Origin: Comamonadaceae bacterium
Lineage (GTDB): Bacteria > Pseudomonadota > Gammaproteobacteria > Burkholderiales > Burkholderiaceae_C
DNA: 45,617 nt
Reading direction: 5' to 3'
Assembly: GCA_947447985.1 (NCBI GenBank)
Contig: CANFLX010000019.1
Coordinates: 1-45,617, forward strand
The notes beneath the pieces were generated by a model that was not told the DNA's origin, ran no database searches, and was given only the letters and a program-made list of their open reading frames with translations. Shown here piece after piece: positions 17,528 through 25,881 of this stretch. The position numbers and the translations under genes are program-made. Each line of letters opens with the position of its first letter. The first letter of the stretch is position 1.

Positions 17528-18415
17528 ATGATGACTCTTAAAAAACTACTGCACGCCGTCGGCGCCCAAGAAGACCTGAACTTCCTGTTGACCAACCGCA
17601 TCCCCCGCCTTGCACTCACGCGGTTTATGGGTTGGTTCAGCCAACGCAGCAACCCGCTGGTGCGTGACCTGTCTATTGCGGCTTGGAAGTCGTTTGCTGA
17701 CCTGGACTTGTCCGAGGCCAAAAAGCAGCACTTCGACAGCCTGCACGACTGCTTTATCCGCGAGCTCAAGCCCGGTGCCCGCACCATCGACCCCGATCCC
17801 AGAACGATGACCAGCCCCTGCGATGGCATCGTGGGCGCCATGGGGCGGGTCGAGGGCGACAAGGTCTACCAGGCCAAAGGCTTTCCCTACACGCTCACCG
17901 ATTTGCTGGGCCCCTTGGGCGCGGACAGCCCCTGGCAAGACGGTGTGTTTGTGACCATTCGCATCACCTCCTCCATGTACCACCGCTTTCACGCGCCCTT
18001 CGACTTGCGCCTGCATGATGTGGACTACTTTGCGGGCGACACCTGGAACGTCAACCCGATTGCTTTGAAGCGCGTGGAGAAGCTGTTTTGCAAAAACGAA
18101 CGCGCGCTGCTGCGGGTGGAAGTGGGCGAAGAGCGCTACCCCGTCGCTTTGGTGCCAGTGGCCGCTGTGCTGGTGGCCAGCATTCGCCTCCATGCGCTAA
18201 GCCACTTGTTGGATGCGCGCTACGAGGGCCCCGGCCATATCGATTGCGACGCCCGCTACACCAAAGGCCAGGAAATGGGCTGGTTCCAGCATGGATCCAC
18301 GATCTTGGTTTTTGCCCCCAAAGGGTTCGAATTCGCACCCGGCATTCAAGAGGGCGCACCCTTGCGCATGGGCCAGGCTTTGCTGCAACTACCCCAACGG
18401 GAAGCGGCCCGCTGA
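17528..18415 (+). CDS. psd: Phosphatidylserine decarboxylase proenzyme
   Basis: A 295-aa inner-membrane-associated enzyme making phosphatidylethanolamine from phosphatidylserine. The self-cleavage motif is Gly256-Ser257-Thr258 (FQHGSTILVF), where Ser257 becomes the pyruvoyl group of the alpha chain. SPCDGIVG (about 97-104) and SSMYHRFHAPFD (about 150-161), with the family's conserved His residues, are also visible. ATG at 17528 follows AAGG. Its 3' end overlaps the convergent LplT gene by 27 bp. No pssA is in the window. Confidence 0.93.
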   Translation: MMTLKKLLHAVGAQEDLNFLLTNRIPRLALTRFMGWFSQRSNPLVRDLSIAAWKSFADLDLSEAKKQHFDSLHDCFIRELKPGARTIDPDPRTMTSPCDGIVGAMGRVEGDKVYQAKGFPYTLTDLLGPLGADSPWQDGVFVTIRITSSMYHRFHAPFDLRLHDVDYFAGDTWNVNPIALKRVEKLFCKNERALLRVEVGEERYPVALVPVAAVLVASIRLHALSHLLDARYEGPGHIDCDARYTKGQEMGWFQHGSTILVFAPKGFEFAPGIQEGAPLRMGQALLQLPQREAAR

Positions 18416-19633
18416 GCGCATCGCCCAGTAACGCCACTGCACCAGCGCCATGCCGATGGCCACCAGCAGGCCCAGGCCCCAGGCCAGCTGGTCCACCGGC
18501 ACCTGGGCGTACAGCAGGGCGCTGTAGGCACCCATCAGGGTCAAAATACTCGCGTTCTCGTTGGTGTTTTGAACCGAGATGGACCGTCCGGCACTGAGCA
18601 GCGTGACGCCGCGGTGCTGCAACAAAGCATTCATGGGCACCACAAAAAAGCCGCCCACCACACCCAGCAGTGCGGTCAGCACCACCGCTGCCTGCCAGCT
18701 TTCAATCCCCACCATCAGGGGCATCAACAAGCCCAGCAAAATGCCGACAGCCAGCACCTGGGGTGCTTGCTCGAGGCGCACAAAACGCGCCGCCAACGCA
18801 GCACCGGCGACCACACCCACGGCCGTGGCGGCTTGCAAGTAGGCCGCGTACTCCAAGGACAAATGCAGCGCCTGCTGCGCCCAGGCCAGCACCAGCAGTT
18901 GCAGGCAGGCGCCCACACCCCAAAACAAGGTCGTCACCGTCAGGCTGATGGAGCCCAAGGGGTCGCGCCACAAGGCCGCCTGGTCTTGCACAAACCGGCC
19001 CCATACCGCGCGCACGCCCCAGGGGCTGCGCGGGTAGCGCACACCACTGTCGGGGATAAACAGGTTCATGACAGCGGCGCCTCCGTAAAACAGCAGCAAG
19101 GCCAGCAGCGACACCGAAAGAGTGCCCCACGAGGCTGGTATGCCACTGCCCAGCCACTGGCACAGCGCAGAGTTCAGCCACAGCGTGCCCACCAAAAAGC
19201 CGCCCAGCACCACGCCAAACAAGGCCGCGCACACGGTGCTGACCTCGATCCAGCCATTGGCCTTGACCAGGCGGTGTGCAGGTTCCATCTCGGTGATCAG
19301 GCCGTACTTGGCAGGGGCGTAAATGGCAGCGCCCAAACCCGCCAAGCCAAAGGCCGCCACCGGATTCAAGCCCACGAGCATCGAAAAACAAGCCAGGCAC
19401 TTGATGCCATTGGCCACCATCATCACCCGGTGCTTGGGCCAGTGGTCGGCCCAGGCACCGACCCAGGGGCCGAGCACCACATACGACAGGGTGAACATGA
19501 GCTTGAGCAGCGGCACCCAGAAGGCCTGCTGATGCTGCTCGACCAAGGCAGCCATTGCCACCACCAGCAAGGCGTTATCGGCCAGGGCGGACACAAACTG
19601 TGCCGCCAGCAAAACAAAGAAGCCGGGCGCCAA
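18389..19633 (-). CDS. lplT: MFS lysophospholipid transporter, LplT-like
   Basis: A 414-aa major facilitator with about 12 hydrophobic segments. The N-terminus AAQFVSALADNALLV and YAPAKYGLITE match LplT, which flips lyso-phosphatidylethanolamine inward across the inner membrane for re-acylation. In E. coli lplT precedes aas; here no acyltransferase follows, and the gene is 19 bp downstream of the PlcP-like gene on the same strand. The open frame begins with TTG at 19633 with no clear ribosome binding site, so the start is uncertain; E. coli LplT is a little longer at this end. Confidence 0.85.
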   Translation of the reverse strand: MAPGFFVLLAAQFVSALADNALLVVAMAALVEQHQQAFWVPLLKLMFTLSYVVLGPWVGAWADHWPKHRVMMVANGIKCLACFSMLVGLNPVAAFGLAGLGAAIYAPAKYGLITEMEPAHRLVKANGWIEVSTVCAALFGVVLGGFLVGTLWLNSALCQWLGSGIPASWGTLSVSLLALLLFYGGAAVMNLFIPDSGVRYPRSPWGVRAVWGRFVQDQAALWRDPLGSISLTVTTLFWGVGACLQLLVLAWAQQALHLSLEYAAYLQAATAVGVVAGAALAARFVRLEQAPQVLAVGILLGLLMPLMVGIESWQAAVVLTALLGVVGGFFVVPMNALLQHRGVTLLSAGRSISVQNTNENASILTLMGAYSALLYAQVPVDQLAWGLGLLVAIGMALVQWRYWAMRSAGRFPLG

Positions 19634-19652
19634 GGGGAGTGACCGTCGCGAC

Positions 19653-20453
19653 TCAGGCGGCTTCAGCCGCCGTCACAGGGGCAGGCACGGCCTGGGCTGC
19701 GCTGGCGACGGGCAAAAAGTCGAGCGACTGATCCCAGTAAATCAATTCCAAGGTGCCGTCCACATGCTCAACCAAGGCAGAGCGGCTCTCCACCCAGTCG
19801 CCATCGTTGCAATACAAGACACCGTCAATCATGCGAATTTCTGCACGGTGGATATGGCCGCACACCACGCCCTGGTAGCCCCGCTTGTGCGCCTCGTGCG
19901 CCAGGGCTTTCTCAAAGTCCGCAATGAAGTTGAGCGCCTTTTTGACCTTGTTTTTCAGAAAAGCCGACAAGGACCAGTAGGGCAGTCCCAGGCGTGCGCG
20001 AAAACGGTTGAAGTGGCGGTTCAGGCGCAAAGCCAGCTCGTACAAATAGTCGCCCACATAGGCCAACCACTTGGCGTACTTGACCACCGCGTCGAAATAG
20101 TCACCGTGGATGAGCAGCAGTCTGCGACCGTCTAACAGCGTATGGCAGGCCTCTTCGGTCACTTCAATGCCACCGAAATGGTGACCGACAAAGCCGCGTG
20201 CAAATTCGTCGTGGTTGCCTGGGATGTAGACCACATGGCAGCCTTTACGTGCACGGCGCAAGAGCTTTTGCACCACGTCGTTGTGGGCCTGGGGCCAATA
20301 CCATTTGCGGCGCAATTGCCACCCGTCGACGATGTCGCCCACCAAATACAAGTAATCGCTGGTGTGGGACTTTAGAAACTCAATCAGGGCCTCGGCCTGG
20401 CATCCGGGTGTGCCCAAATGCAGGTCGGAGATAAAAACGGCTCGGTAATGCAT
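19653..20453 (-). CDS. plcP: COG2908 metallophosphoesterase, PlcP-like (phosphate-stress phospholipase C candidate)
   Basis: A 266-aa calcineurin-like phosphoesterase. Metal ligands: Asp10, His12 (SDLHLG), Asp40 (VGDIVDGW), Asn80-His81 (PGNHDE), His116 (IHGD), His200 and His202 (CGHIHRAE). The YWPQAHNDVVQKLLR segment and the HFGGI and YWSLS stretches are, from memory, those of rhizobial PlcP, which hydrolyses phospholipids to diacylglycerol under phosphate limitation. LpxH (about 240 aa) shares the fold and is the usual automatic name. ATG at 20453 with AGGA. A good PHO-box candidate lies 89 bp upstream, supporting PlcP. The C-terminal 20 residues are an Ala/Pro tail. Confidence 0.8.
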   Translation of the reverse strand: MHYRAVFISDLHLGTPGCQAEALIEFLKSHTSDYLYLVGDIVDGWQLRRKWYWPQAHNDVVQKLLRRARKGCHVVYIPGNHDEFARGFVGHHFGGIEVTEEACHTLLDGRRLLLIHGDYFDAVVKYAKWLAYVGDYLYELALRLNRHFNRFRARLGLPYWSLSAFLKNKVKKALNFIADFEKALAHEAHKRGYQGVVCGHIHRAEIRMIDGVLYCNDGDWVESRSALVEHVDGTLELIYWDQSLDFLPVASAAQAVPAPVTAAEAA

Positions 20454-20541
20454 CCGGTCCTCATGGGTACAAATGTAGGTGGGAGCACCCGCGAATCAGG
20501 CGCGCCTCGTTGGCGAAGCGCGGCAAGCGTATTCAATTTGT

Positions 20542-20559
20542 ATGACTGATTGATGAAAG
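20542..20559 (-). promoter_or_regulatory. PHO box candidate upstream of plcP
   Basis: On the minus strand CTTTCAT-CAAT-CAGTCAT: each heptamer matches the PhoB half-site CTGTCAT at 6 of 7 positions, the spacing is exactly 11 bp and the spacer is A/T-rich. About 15 of 18 positions fit the E. coli consensus. It lies between the phnN stop (20569) and the plcP start (20453), so plcP-lplT can have their own Pho-dependent promoter. Confidence 0.7.
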
Positions 20560-20568
20560 ACCAAAAGC

Positions 20569-21147
20569 CTATGCGGGCCGAACCAGTTGCAGTCCCGTGT
20601 GTGCCTGCAGCAGCTGGCACAAGGTGCGTGCGCTCTCTTCCAGGCTGCCCGCGTTGACGATATGCAGATCGCCGCCCGCAAGGTGCACAGCCGCCGATTG
20701 CGAACGCCGCACGCGCGCTTCAACTTCGGCTGCGTCTTCGCGTTGGCGCGAGAGCAAGCGTTGGCGCACCAGATCTTCGGGCGCGCTGACATGCAGCACG
20801 GTCAGACCCGGACAGCGCGAGCGTGCCTCCTGCACATAGGCGCGTGAACCATTCACGATGACCCAGCCGCTGCGGTCTGCCAACTCGGTACGGCGCACGC
20901 CATAGTGCAGGCCGTGGGCTTGCCAGTGCAGCGCAAACACGCCCTCCTGCGCAAGCTTTGCAAAGTCTTCTGGGTCGATGGCCTCATGGTCTTCGGTGGC
21001 ATCGCCCGCAGCGCGCGTGATGGTGCGCCGTGCGAAATGCAGTGCCGGCTGGGGCTGCAAAGTCTGCACGTGGCTGCGCAGCCAGTTCAGCAAGCTGTCT
21101 TTGCCCACACCCGATGGGCCCATCACGTAAATCAGCTTGGCGCTCAT
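20569..21147 (-). CDS. phnN: Ribose 1,5-bisphosphate phosphokinase
   Basis: A 192-aa kinase that phosphorylates ribose 1,5-bisphosphate to PRPP, the last step in recycling the ribose of the C-P lyase pathway. The P-loop GPSGVGKDSLL lies at about 9-19, and the guanylate-kinase-like fold includes RTITRAAGDATEDHEAI. ATG at 21147 overlaps the stop of the DUF1045 gene (ATGA). The pair is divergent from phnG-phnM. Length and context fit PhnN well. Confidence 0.93.
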   Translation of the reverse strand: MSAKLIYVMGPSGVGKDSLLNWLRSHVQTLQPQPALHFARRTITRAAGDATEDHEAIDPEDFAKLAQEGVFALHWQAHGLHYGVRRTELADRSGWVIVNGSRAYVQEARSRCPGLTVLHVSAPEDLVRQRLLSRQREDAAEVEARVRRSQSAAVHLAGGDLHIVNAGSLEESARTLCQLLQAHTGLQLVRPA

Positions 21148-21860
21148 GGCGCAAACCCGAAACGCTGCACCCACCGAAAGTCCGCACCCGGCGCGTCTTC
21201 GGCAAACCAGGACACGGCATCGACCAAGATCCCATCGCGCAACAGGGGCGCAAACCAGGACTGCGCATGCGCCATGAGCTGCGCCACCCGCTCTTCAGGC
21301 AGTCCGTCCAAGCGGCCGGTGAGGGTGAGGTGAAAGGCAAAGTCGTCCATCACATAAGGGTAGCCCCACAGCGCCAGCATCTCTGCCTGACGCGGACTTA
21401 AACCACCCCGGCTGCGACGCTGGATCTCGCTGGGCGGCAGGGGTGCGGCGCAGTCATGCAATTCGCGCACGCAGGCTTCTGCGAGACGCTGCAGCGGAGC
21501 ACAAGGCGCTTGCGGCACCAGCGCCAAAAAATGACCCAAGCGTGCCAACTTCAAAGGCAATACGAATGGCGCGCCAGCACCGGATGACACGCCCAAAAAT
21601 CCTGCGTCGATGTCGGCGGTCGTGCGATCGGGGGCGAGTTCGAAAGGTGCCTTCAAAGTCGCATGCCAGCCGTAGCGCCGCGGCTCCTGGGTGTGCAGAG
21701 CGAATGCCTCACCGGTCCACCCTGGGGGCAGAGGCTGTGAATGGACTTGTCCAGTGCGGGCACAGCGACCCAGCCATTGCGAGCCCAAGTCCCAAGCCAG
21801 ACTGTCAGGCGCAGGGGCAAAGTAGGCGGCGTGGCGGTAGGCGGGTTGGGGAAAAAGCAT
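21144..21860 (-). CDS. DUF1045 phosphonate-locus protein, predicted 2H phosphoesterase
   Basis: A 238-aa protein of the DUF1045 family, typically found in C-P lyase loci. Two HxTx motifs, His66-Ala-Thr68 (WHATLKAPFEL) and His177-Leu-Thr179 (FHLTLTGRL), are about 110 residues apart, as in 2H phosphoesterases that open cyclic phosphates. The locus here has no phnP, whose product opens ribosyl 1,2-cyclic phosphate, so this protein may do that step (inference). ATG at 21860 is preferred to a TTG at 21869. Head of a phnN operon, divergent from phnG. Confidence 0.85.
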   Translation of the reverse strand: MLFPQPAYRHAAYFAPAPDSLAWDLGSQWLGRCARTGQVHSQPLPPGWTGEAFALHTQEPRRYGWHATLKAPFELAPDRTTADIDAGFLGVSSGAGAPFVLPLKLARLGHFLALVPQAPCAPLQRLAEACVRELHDCAAPLPPSEIQRRSRGGLSPRQAEMLALWGYPYVMDDFAFHLTLTGRLDGLPEERVAQLMAHAQSWFAPLLRDGILVDAVSWFAEDAPGADFRWVQRFGFAP

Positions 21861-21949
21861 AGCGGTCAAGCGCTGAGTTCAAGGCGTGTTGCGTCACAAA
21901 AAAGAAATACGGGCGTCTTAAAGTGCCAGCTGCTGACCATAGCCCGCCC

Positions 21950-22474
21950 ATGTTGCACAACGATTACAAGCCCGAAGGCACCCCCTCCCCCACGCAAAAC
22001 GCCGAACGCGCACGCTGGATGGCCTGCCTGGCTCGCGCCCCCCAAGCCTGGCTGGAAGAGCGTTTGGCGGGCGCGTGCGAAGGCGACTTGCAATGGCTTC
22101 GCCCCGCGGAAACGGGTCTCATGATGGTACAGGGCCGCGCAGGCGGCAGCGGCCAGCGATTCAATTTGGGCGAAGTGAGCGTCACCCGCTGCGTGCTCAA
22201 ACCTGACCCCTCTCACACCCGCTGCACCCAAGTGGGTGTGGCCTATGTCATGGGCGGCTCGCACCGCCACGCGCAGCTGGCCGCCGTGGCGGATGCTTTG
22301 CTGCAAGAGCCCACACTGCATGCGCACTGGAACACCGTGTTGGTGGAGCCCCTGCTTCACATGCAGGCCGAACAGGCCCAGACCCACAACGCCCAGGCCC
22401 AGGCCACGCGGGTGGAGTTTTTTACCGTCGCCCGCGAAGCCGGGTCGGGCGCAGACGACGAGGGCCAGGACTGA
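21950..22474 (+). CDS. phnG: C-P lyase core subunit PhnG
   Basis: A 174-aa core-complex subunit. The carbon-phosphorus lyase core (PhnG2H2I2J2) with PhnI catalyses the exchange of adenine of ATP for phosphonate. Typical PhnG features are the N-terminal RARWMACLARAP and TRCVLKPDP...GVAYVMGGSHRHAQLAAVADAL pattern; the C-terminus is longer and charged. ATG at 21950 is preferred to one at 21923. Its TGA overlaps the phnH ATG (TGATG). First gene of the phnGHIJKLM operon. The 89-bp divergent region to DUF1045 has no clear promoter I can name. Confidence 0.93.
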   Translation: MLHNDYKPEGTPSPTQNAERARWMACLARAPQAWLEERLAGACEGDLQWLRPAETGLMMVQGRAGGSGQRFNLGEVSVTRCVLKPDPSHTRCTQVGVAYVMGGSHRHAQLAAVADALLQEPTLHAHWNTVLVEPLLHMQAEQAQTHNAQAQATRVEFFTVAREAGSGADDEGQD

Positions 22475-23097
22475 TGCAAACGCAGCTGAAAGATGTAGGG
22501 CGTGGCTTTGCCCAGCCCGCCTTGTGCAGCCAAGAGGTTTTTCGCCATGTGCTCAGCGCGCTGTCCTTGCCCGGTCAGGTGCAAACCCTGGACCACGACG
22601 GGGTATTGGCAGGCATGCAGACACCCCGCGGCGCCCATCCGGCAGCGGCCGCCCTGTTGCTGGCCTTGCTCGACCAGGACTGCAAGCTGTGGCTGTCTCC
22701 CGGGTTTGATGGCAGCGATGCCGCTGCCTGGCTGCGCTTTCACACCGGATGTGTGCTCGTGTCGAACGCGGCGCAGGCTGATTTTTGCTGGATGGCCCAT
22801 GGCACGGAGCTGCCGCCCTTGGCGCAATTGGCGCAAGGCAGTGCCGAATACCCCGACACCTCCGCCACCTGCATCGTGCAGGCCGACTCGCTGCAAACCC
22901 CCGGCGGCGCTGCCGCGTGGACGCTGCGCGGACCCGGTGTGAACGGCAGTGTGGAGATGCACGTAGGGGGACTGGCACCCGGCTTCATGGCGCAGCGGCG
23001 CGAGAGCCAAACCCATTTCCCCTGTGGTGTGGACATGCTGTTCACGCACGGACAGACCCTGGTGGGCCTGCCGCGCTCCACCATGATTGAAGGCTGA
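22474..23097 (+). CDS. phnH: C-P lyase core subunit PhnH
   Basis: A 207-aa member of the C-P lyase core complex, needed with PhnG, PhnI and PhnL to form ribose 1-methylphosphonate 5-triphosphate. Family features: QEVFRHVLSALSLPG near the N-terminus, then PAAAALLLALLDQDCKLWL, and the C-terminal FPCGVDMLF ending. The start overlaps the phnG stop by one base; phnI follows after 6 bp. Length matches the family. PhnH has no catalytic residues of its own known; it has a PLP-transferase-like fold without PLP. Confidence 0.93.
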   Translation: MQTQLKDVGRGFAQPALCSQEVFRHVLSALSLPGQVQTLDHDGVLAGMQTPRGAHPAAAALLLALLDQDCKLWLSPGFDGSDAAAWLRFHTGCVLVSNAAQADFCWMAHGTELPPLAQLAQGSAEYPDTSATCIVQADSLQTPGGAAAWTLRGPGVNGSVEMHVGGLAPGFMAQRRESQTHFPCGVDMLFTHGQTLVGLPRSTMIEG

Positions 23098-23103
23098 TCA
23101 CCT

Positions 23104-24198
23104 ATGTACGTTGCCGTCAAAGGGGGCGAATCGGCTATTTTGGCCAGCTACGACCTGCTGGCCCAGGAACGCCGTGGCGACCCCGCAGTCGCCGAACTGA
23201 GCATCGAACAGATCTGCCAGCAACTGCGCTTGGGCGTGGACCGGGTGATGACCGAGGGCTCGGTCTACGACCCGCAACTCGCCGCACTGGCCATCAAGCA
23301 AAGTGCGGGCGATTTGGTGGAATCCATTTTCTTGCTGCGCGCCTACCGCGCCACGCTTCCGCGCCTGGGCTACAGCGAAGCCCTGGACACCTCGAAGATG
23401 CAGATCCAGCGCCGCATATCCGCCGCGTTCAAAGACTTGCCCGGTGGCCAGGTGCTGGGCCCGACCTACGACTACACCCAGCGCCTGCTGGACTTCAGTT
23501 TGCTGGCCACCGGTGCAGCGCTGCCTGCGGCGCGCCTTGGCACTGCCAGCACCGAAGCCGCGCCCCGCGTGGTGGACTTGTTGCACCACGAAAGCCTGCT
23601 GGAAACCCAGCACCCGCCCGAGGGCGACCCTGAGCCGTTTGACCTGACACGCCAGCCGCTGCGCTTCCCGGCCGACCGCTCTGCGCGCTTGCAAAACCTG
23701 GCCCGTGCCGACGAGGGCTTCTTGCTGGCCATGGCCTATTCCACCCAGCGCGGGTATTCAGAGTCGCACCCCTTTGTCGGTGAAATCCGCTTTGGCGCGG
23801 TCGAGCTGTGCATCACACCCGAAGAACTGGGTTTTTCGATCTCTATCGGCGACCTGCCGGTCACTGAGTGCCAAATGATCAACCAATTCCAAGGCAGCCA
23901 AACGCAGCCGCCCCAGTTCACCCGGGGTTACGGTTTAGCGTTTGGACACAGCGAGCGCAAGGCCATGGCCATGAGCCTGGTGGACCGCGCCTTGCGCGCC
24001 GAAGAGCTGGGCGAGGCCGTTACATCGCCCGCCCAAATGCAAGAGTTTGTGATGTCCCACAGCGACAACCTGGAGAGCTCGGGCTTTGTCCAGCATTTGA
24101 AGCTGCCGCACTATGTGGACTTTCAGTCCGAGTTGGAGCTGGTACGCAAGATGCGCCAGACCTTTGCCAGCCAGGAAGACCCCCATGCAGCCGACTGA
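23104..24198 (+). CDS. phnI: C-P lyase core subunit PhnI
   Basis: A 364-aa subunit holding the nucleosidase activity of the core complex: it displaces adenine from ATP by phosphonate. The N-terminal MYVAVKGGESAI is the family signature, and the segment with LDFSLLATGAA and the GYGLAFGHSERKAMAMSLVDR stretch are typical. The 3' end overlaps phnJ by 14 bp. Length is as in E. coli (354 aa) with a slightly longer tail. Confidence 0.95.
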   Translation: MYVAVKGGESAILASYDLLAQERRGDPAVAELSIEQICQQLRLGVDRVMTEGSVYDPQLAALAIKQSAGDLVESIFLLRAYRATLPRLGYSEALDTSKMQIQRRISAAFKDLPGGQVLGPTYDYTQRLLDFSLLATGAALPAARLGTASTEAAPRVVDLLHHESLLETQHPPEGDPEPFDLTRQPLRFPADRSARLQNLARADEGFLLAMAYSTQRGYSESHPFVGEIRFGAVELCITPEELGFSISIGDLPVTECQMINQFQGSQTQPPQFTRGYGLAFGHSERKAMAMSLVDRALRAEELGEAVTSPAQMQEFVMSHSDNLESSGFVQHLKLPHYVDFQSELELVRKMRQTFASQEDPHAAD

Positions 24199-25096
24199 CG
24201 CCCACGCCGTGCAGGCACCCACGGTGCGCGATCCACACATCAATTTCGCCTACCTGGACGAGCGCACCAAGCGCATGATCCGCCGTGCGATTTTGAAAGC
24301 GGTGGCCATTCCGGGTTACCAGGTGCCATTTGGCTCGCGCGAAATGCCGCTGCCCTACGGCTGGGGCACCGGCGGTATTCAGGTGACCGCGTCCATCATC
24401 GGGCCGCACGATGTGCTGAAGGTGATTGATCAGGGTTCAGACGACACCGTCAACGCGGTCAACATCCGCCGCTTTTTCCAGCGCACGACCGGGGTGGAGG
24501 TCACGACCGACACCTTGCACGCCAGCATCATCCAAACCCGCCACCGCATTCCGGAAACACCGCTGCGCGAAGGCCAGGTGCTGGTCTACCAAGTGCCCGT
24601 GCCCGAGCCTCTGCAACACCTGGAGCCGCGCGAGTTCGAAACCCGCAAGCTGCACGCGCTGCAAGAGTACGGCCTGATGCACGTCAATCTGTTTGAGGAT
24701 CTGGCGCACTACGGCCACATCGCCACCACCTACGACTATCCGGTGTTGGTGAACGGGCGCTACATCATGTCGCCCTCACCCATCCCCAAGTTTGACAACC
24801 CCAAGATGCACCTCAACCCTGCGCTGCAACTCTTTGGCGCAGGGCGCGAAAAACGCATTTATGCGGTGCCCCCTTACACCCCGGTCGAGAGCCTGGGCTT
24901 TGACGACCACCCCTTTGAAGTGCAGCGCTGGGACCATGCTTGCGAGCTGTGTGGTTCGACCACCAGCTTTCTGGACGAGGTGCTGATGGACGACCAGGGC
25001 GCACGCATGTTTGTGTGCTCCGACAGTGACTATTGCGGCAAACGGCAAGCGCATTTGCTGGCACCTGAATCCAAGGGCGAAGGCGGCGCAGCATGA
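24185..25096 (+). CDS. phnJ: C-P lyase PhnJ (radical SAM)
   Basis: A 303-aa radical-SAM enzyme that cleaves the carbon-phosphorus bond of ribosyl phosphonates, yielding the hydrocarbon and ribose 1,2-cyclic phosphate 5-phosphate. The four key cysteines are Cys253, Cys256, Cys278 and Cys284; their spacing (3, 22, 6) equals that of E. coli PhnJ, where three bind the Fe-S cluster and the last gives the thiyl radical. ATG at 24185 overlaps the end of phnI. The stop overlaps phnK (ATGA). The system looks functional. Confidence 0.96.
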   Translation: MQPTDAHAVQAPTVRDPHINFAYLDERTKRMIRRAILKAVAIPGYQVPFGSREMPLPYGWGTGGIQVTASIIGPHDVLKVIDQGSDDTVNAVNIRRFFQRTTGVEVTTDTLHASIIQTRHRIPETPLREGQVLVYQVPVPEPLQHLEPREFETRKLHALQEYGLMHVNLFEDLAHYGHIATTYDYPVLVNGRYIMSPSPIPKFDNPKMHLNPALQLFGAGREKRIYAVPPYTPVESLGFDDHPFEVQRWDHACELCGSTTSFLDEVLMDDQGARMFVCSDSDYCGKRQAHLLAPESKGEGGAA

Positions 25097-25881
25097 TGAC
25101 CCTGGACACGCAAGCGCCATTGCTGCAAGTGCGCCACCTGAGCTGCGCCTATGGCGCGCGCGCCGTGGTGCGCGACATTTCTTTTGACCTGTGGCCGGGC
25201 GAGGTGCTGGCGGTGGTCGGCGAATCGGGCTCCGGCAAAAGCACCCTGCTCAATGCGGTGGCCGCACGCCATGCGCCCAGCGCGGGCCAAGTGGCCTTCG
25301 CCCTCAAGGACCACGGGCTGCAAGATATTTACGCCATGACCGAAGCGCAGCGCCGCATGCTGGCGCGCACCGACTGGGGCTTTGTGCACCAGAACGCCGC
25401 CGACGGACTGCGCATGAATGTCTCAGCCGGTGCCAATGTGGCCGAGCGCCTGATGGCACTGGGCCAGCGCCACTATGGCGACCTGCGCGCGCAAGCGACC
25501 GACTGGCTGCAGCGGGTGGAAATCAGTCCCAGCCGCATGGACGACCGGCCCGACACTTTTTCGGGTGGTATGCGCCAACGCCTGCAGATTGCACGCAACC
25601 TGATCACGCAACCGCGCTTGGTGTTCATGGACGAGCCGACCTCGGGTCTGGACGTGTCGGTTCAAGCGCGGCTCCTGGACATGCTGCGCATGCTGACGCG
25701 GCAAATGGGGCTGGCAGCCATCATCGTGACCCACGACCTGGCGGTTGCGCGCCTCCTGGCGCAGCGCATGCTGGTGATGCAAGGTGGCGTGGCTGTGGAG
25801 ACCGGTTTGACCGACCAGGTGCTGGACGACCCGCAGCACCCCTACACCCAACTCTTGGTTTCTTCGGTGCTGCAACCATGA
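25093..25881 (+). CDS. phnK: C-P lyase ABC-type subunit PhnK
   Basis: A 262-aa ABC ATPase that docks on the C-P lyase core rather than on a membrane permease. Walker A GESGSGKST, signature FSGGMRQRLQ, Walker B LVFMDEPTSGLD and the H-loop VTHDLAV are all intact. Overlaps phnJ by 4 bp and phnL by 4 bp. Nearest transporter relatives are the dipeptide (Opp/Dpp) ATPases, and the operon position settles the assignment. Confidence 0.95.
   Translation: MMTLDTQAPLLQVRHLSCAYGARAVVRDISFDLWPGEVLAVVGESGSGKSTLLNAVAARHAPSAGQVAFALKDHGLQDIYAMTEAQRRMLARTDWGFVHQNAADGLRMNVSAGANVAERLMALGQRHYGDLRAQATDWLQRVEISPSRMDDRPDTFSGGMRQRLQIARNLITQPRLVFMDEPTSGLDVSVQARLLDMLRMLTRQMGLAAIIVTHDLAVARLLAQRMLVMQGGVAVETGLTDQVLDDPQHPYTQLLVSSVLQP

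Noticed and set aside
19653..20453. Annotation as LpxH (UDP-2,3-diacylglucosamine diphosphatase)
   Set aside because: Same superfamily, but sequence style, the phosphate-related neighbours and the PHO-box candidate fit PlcP better. Not fully excluded.
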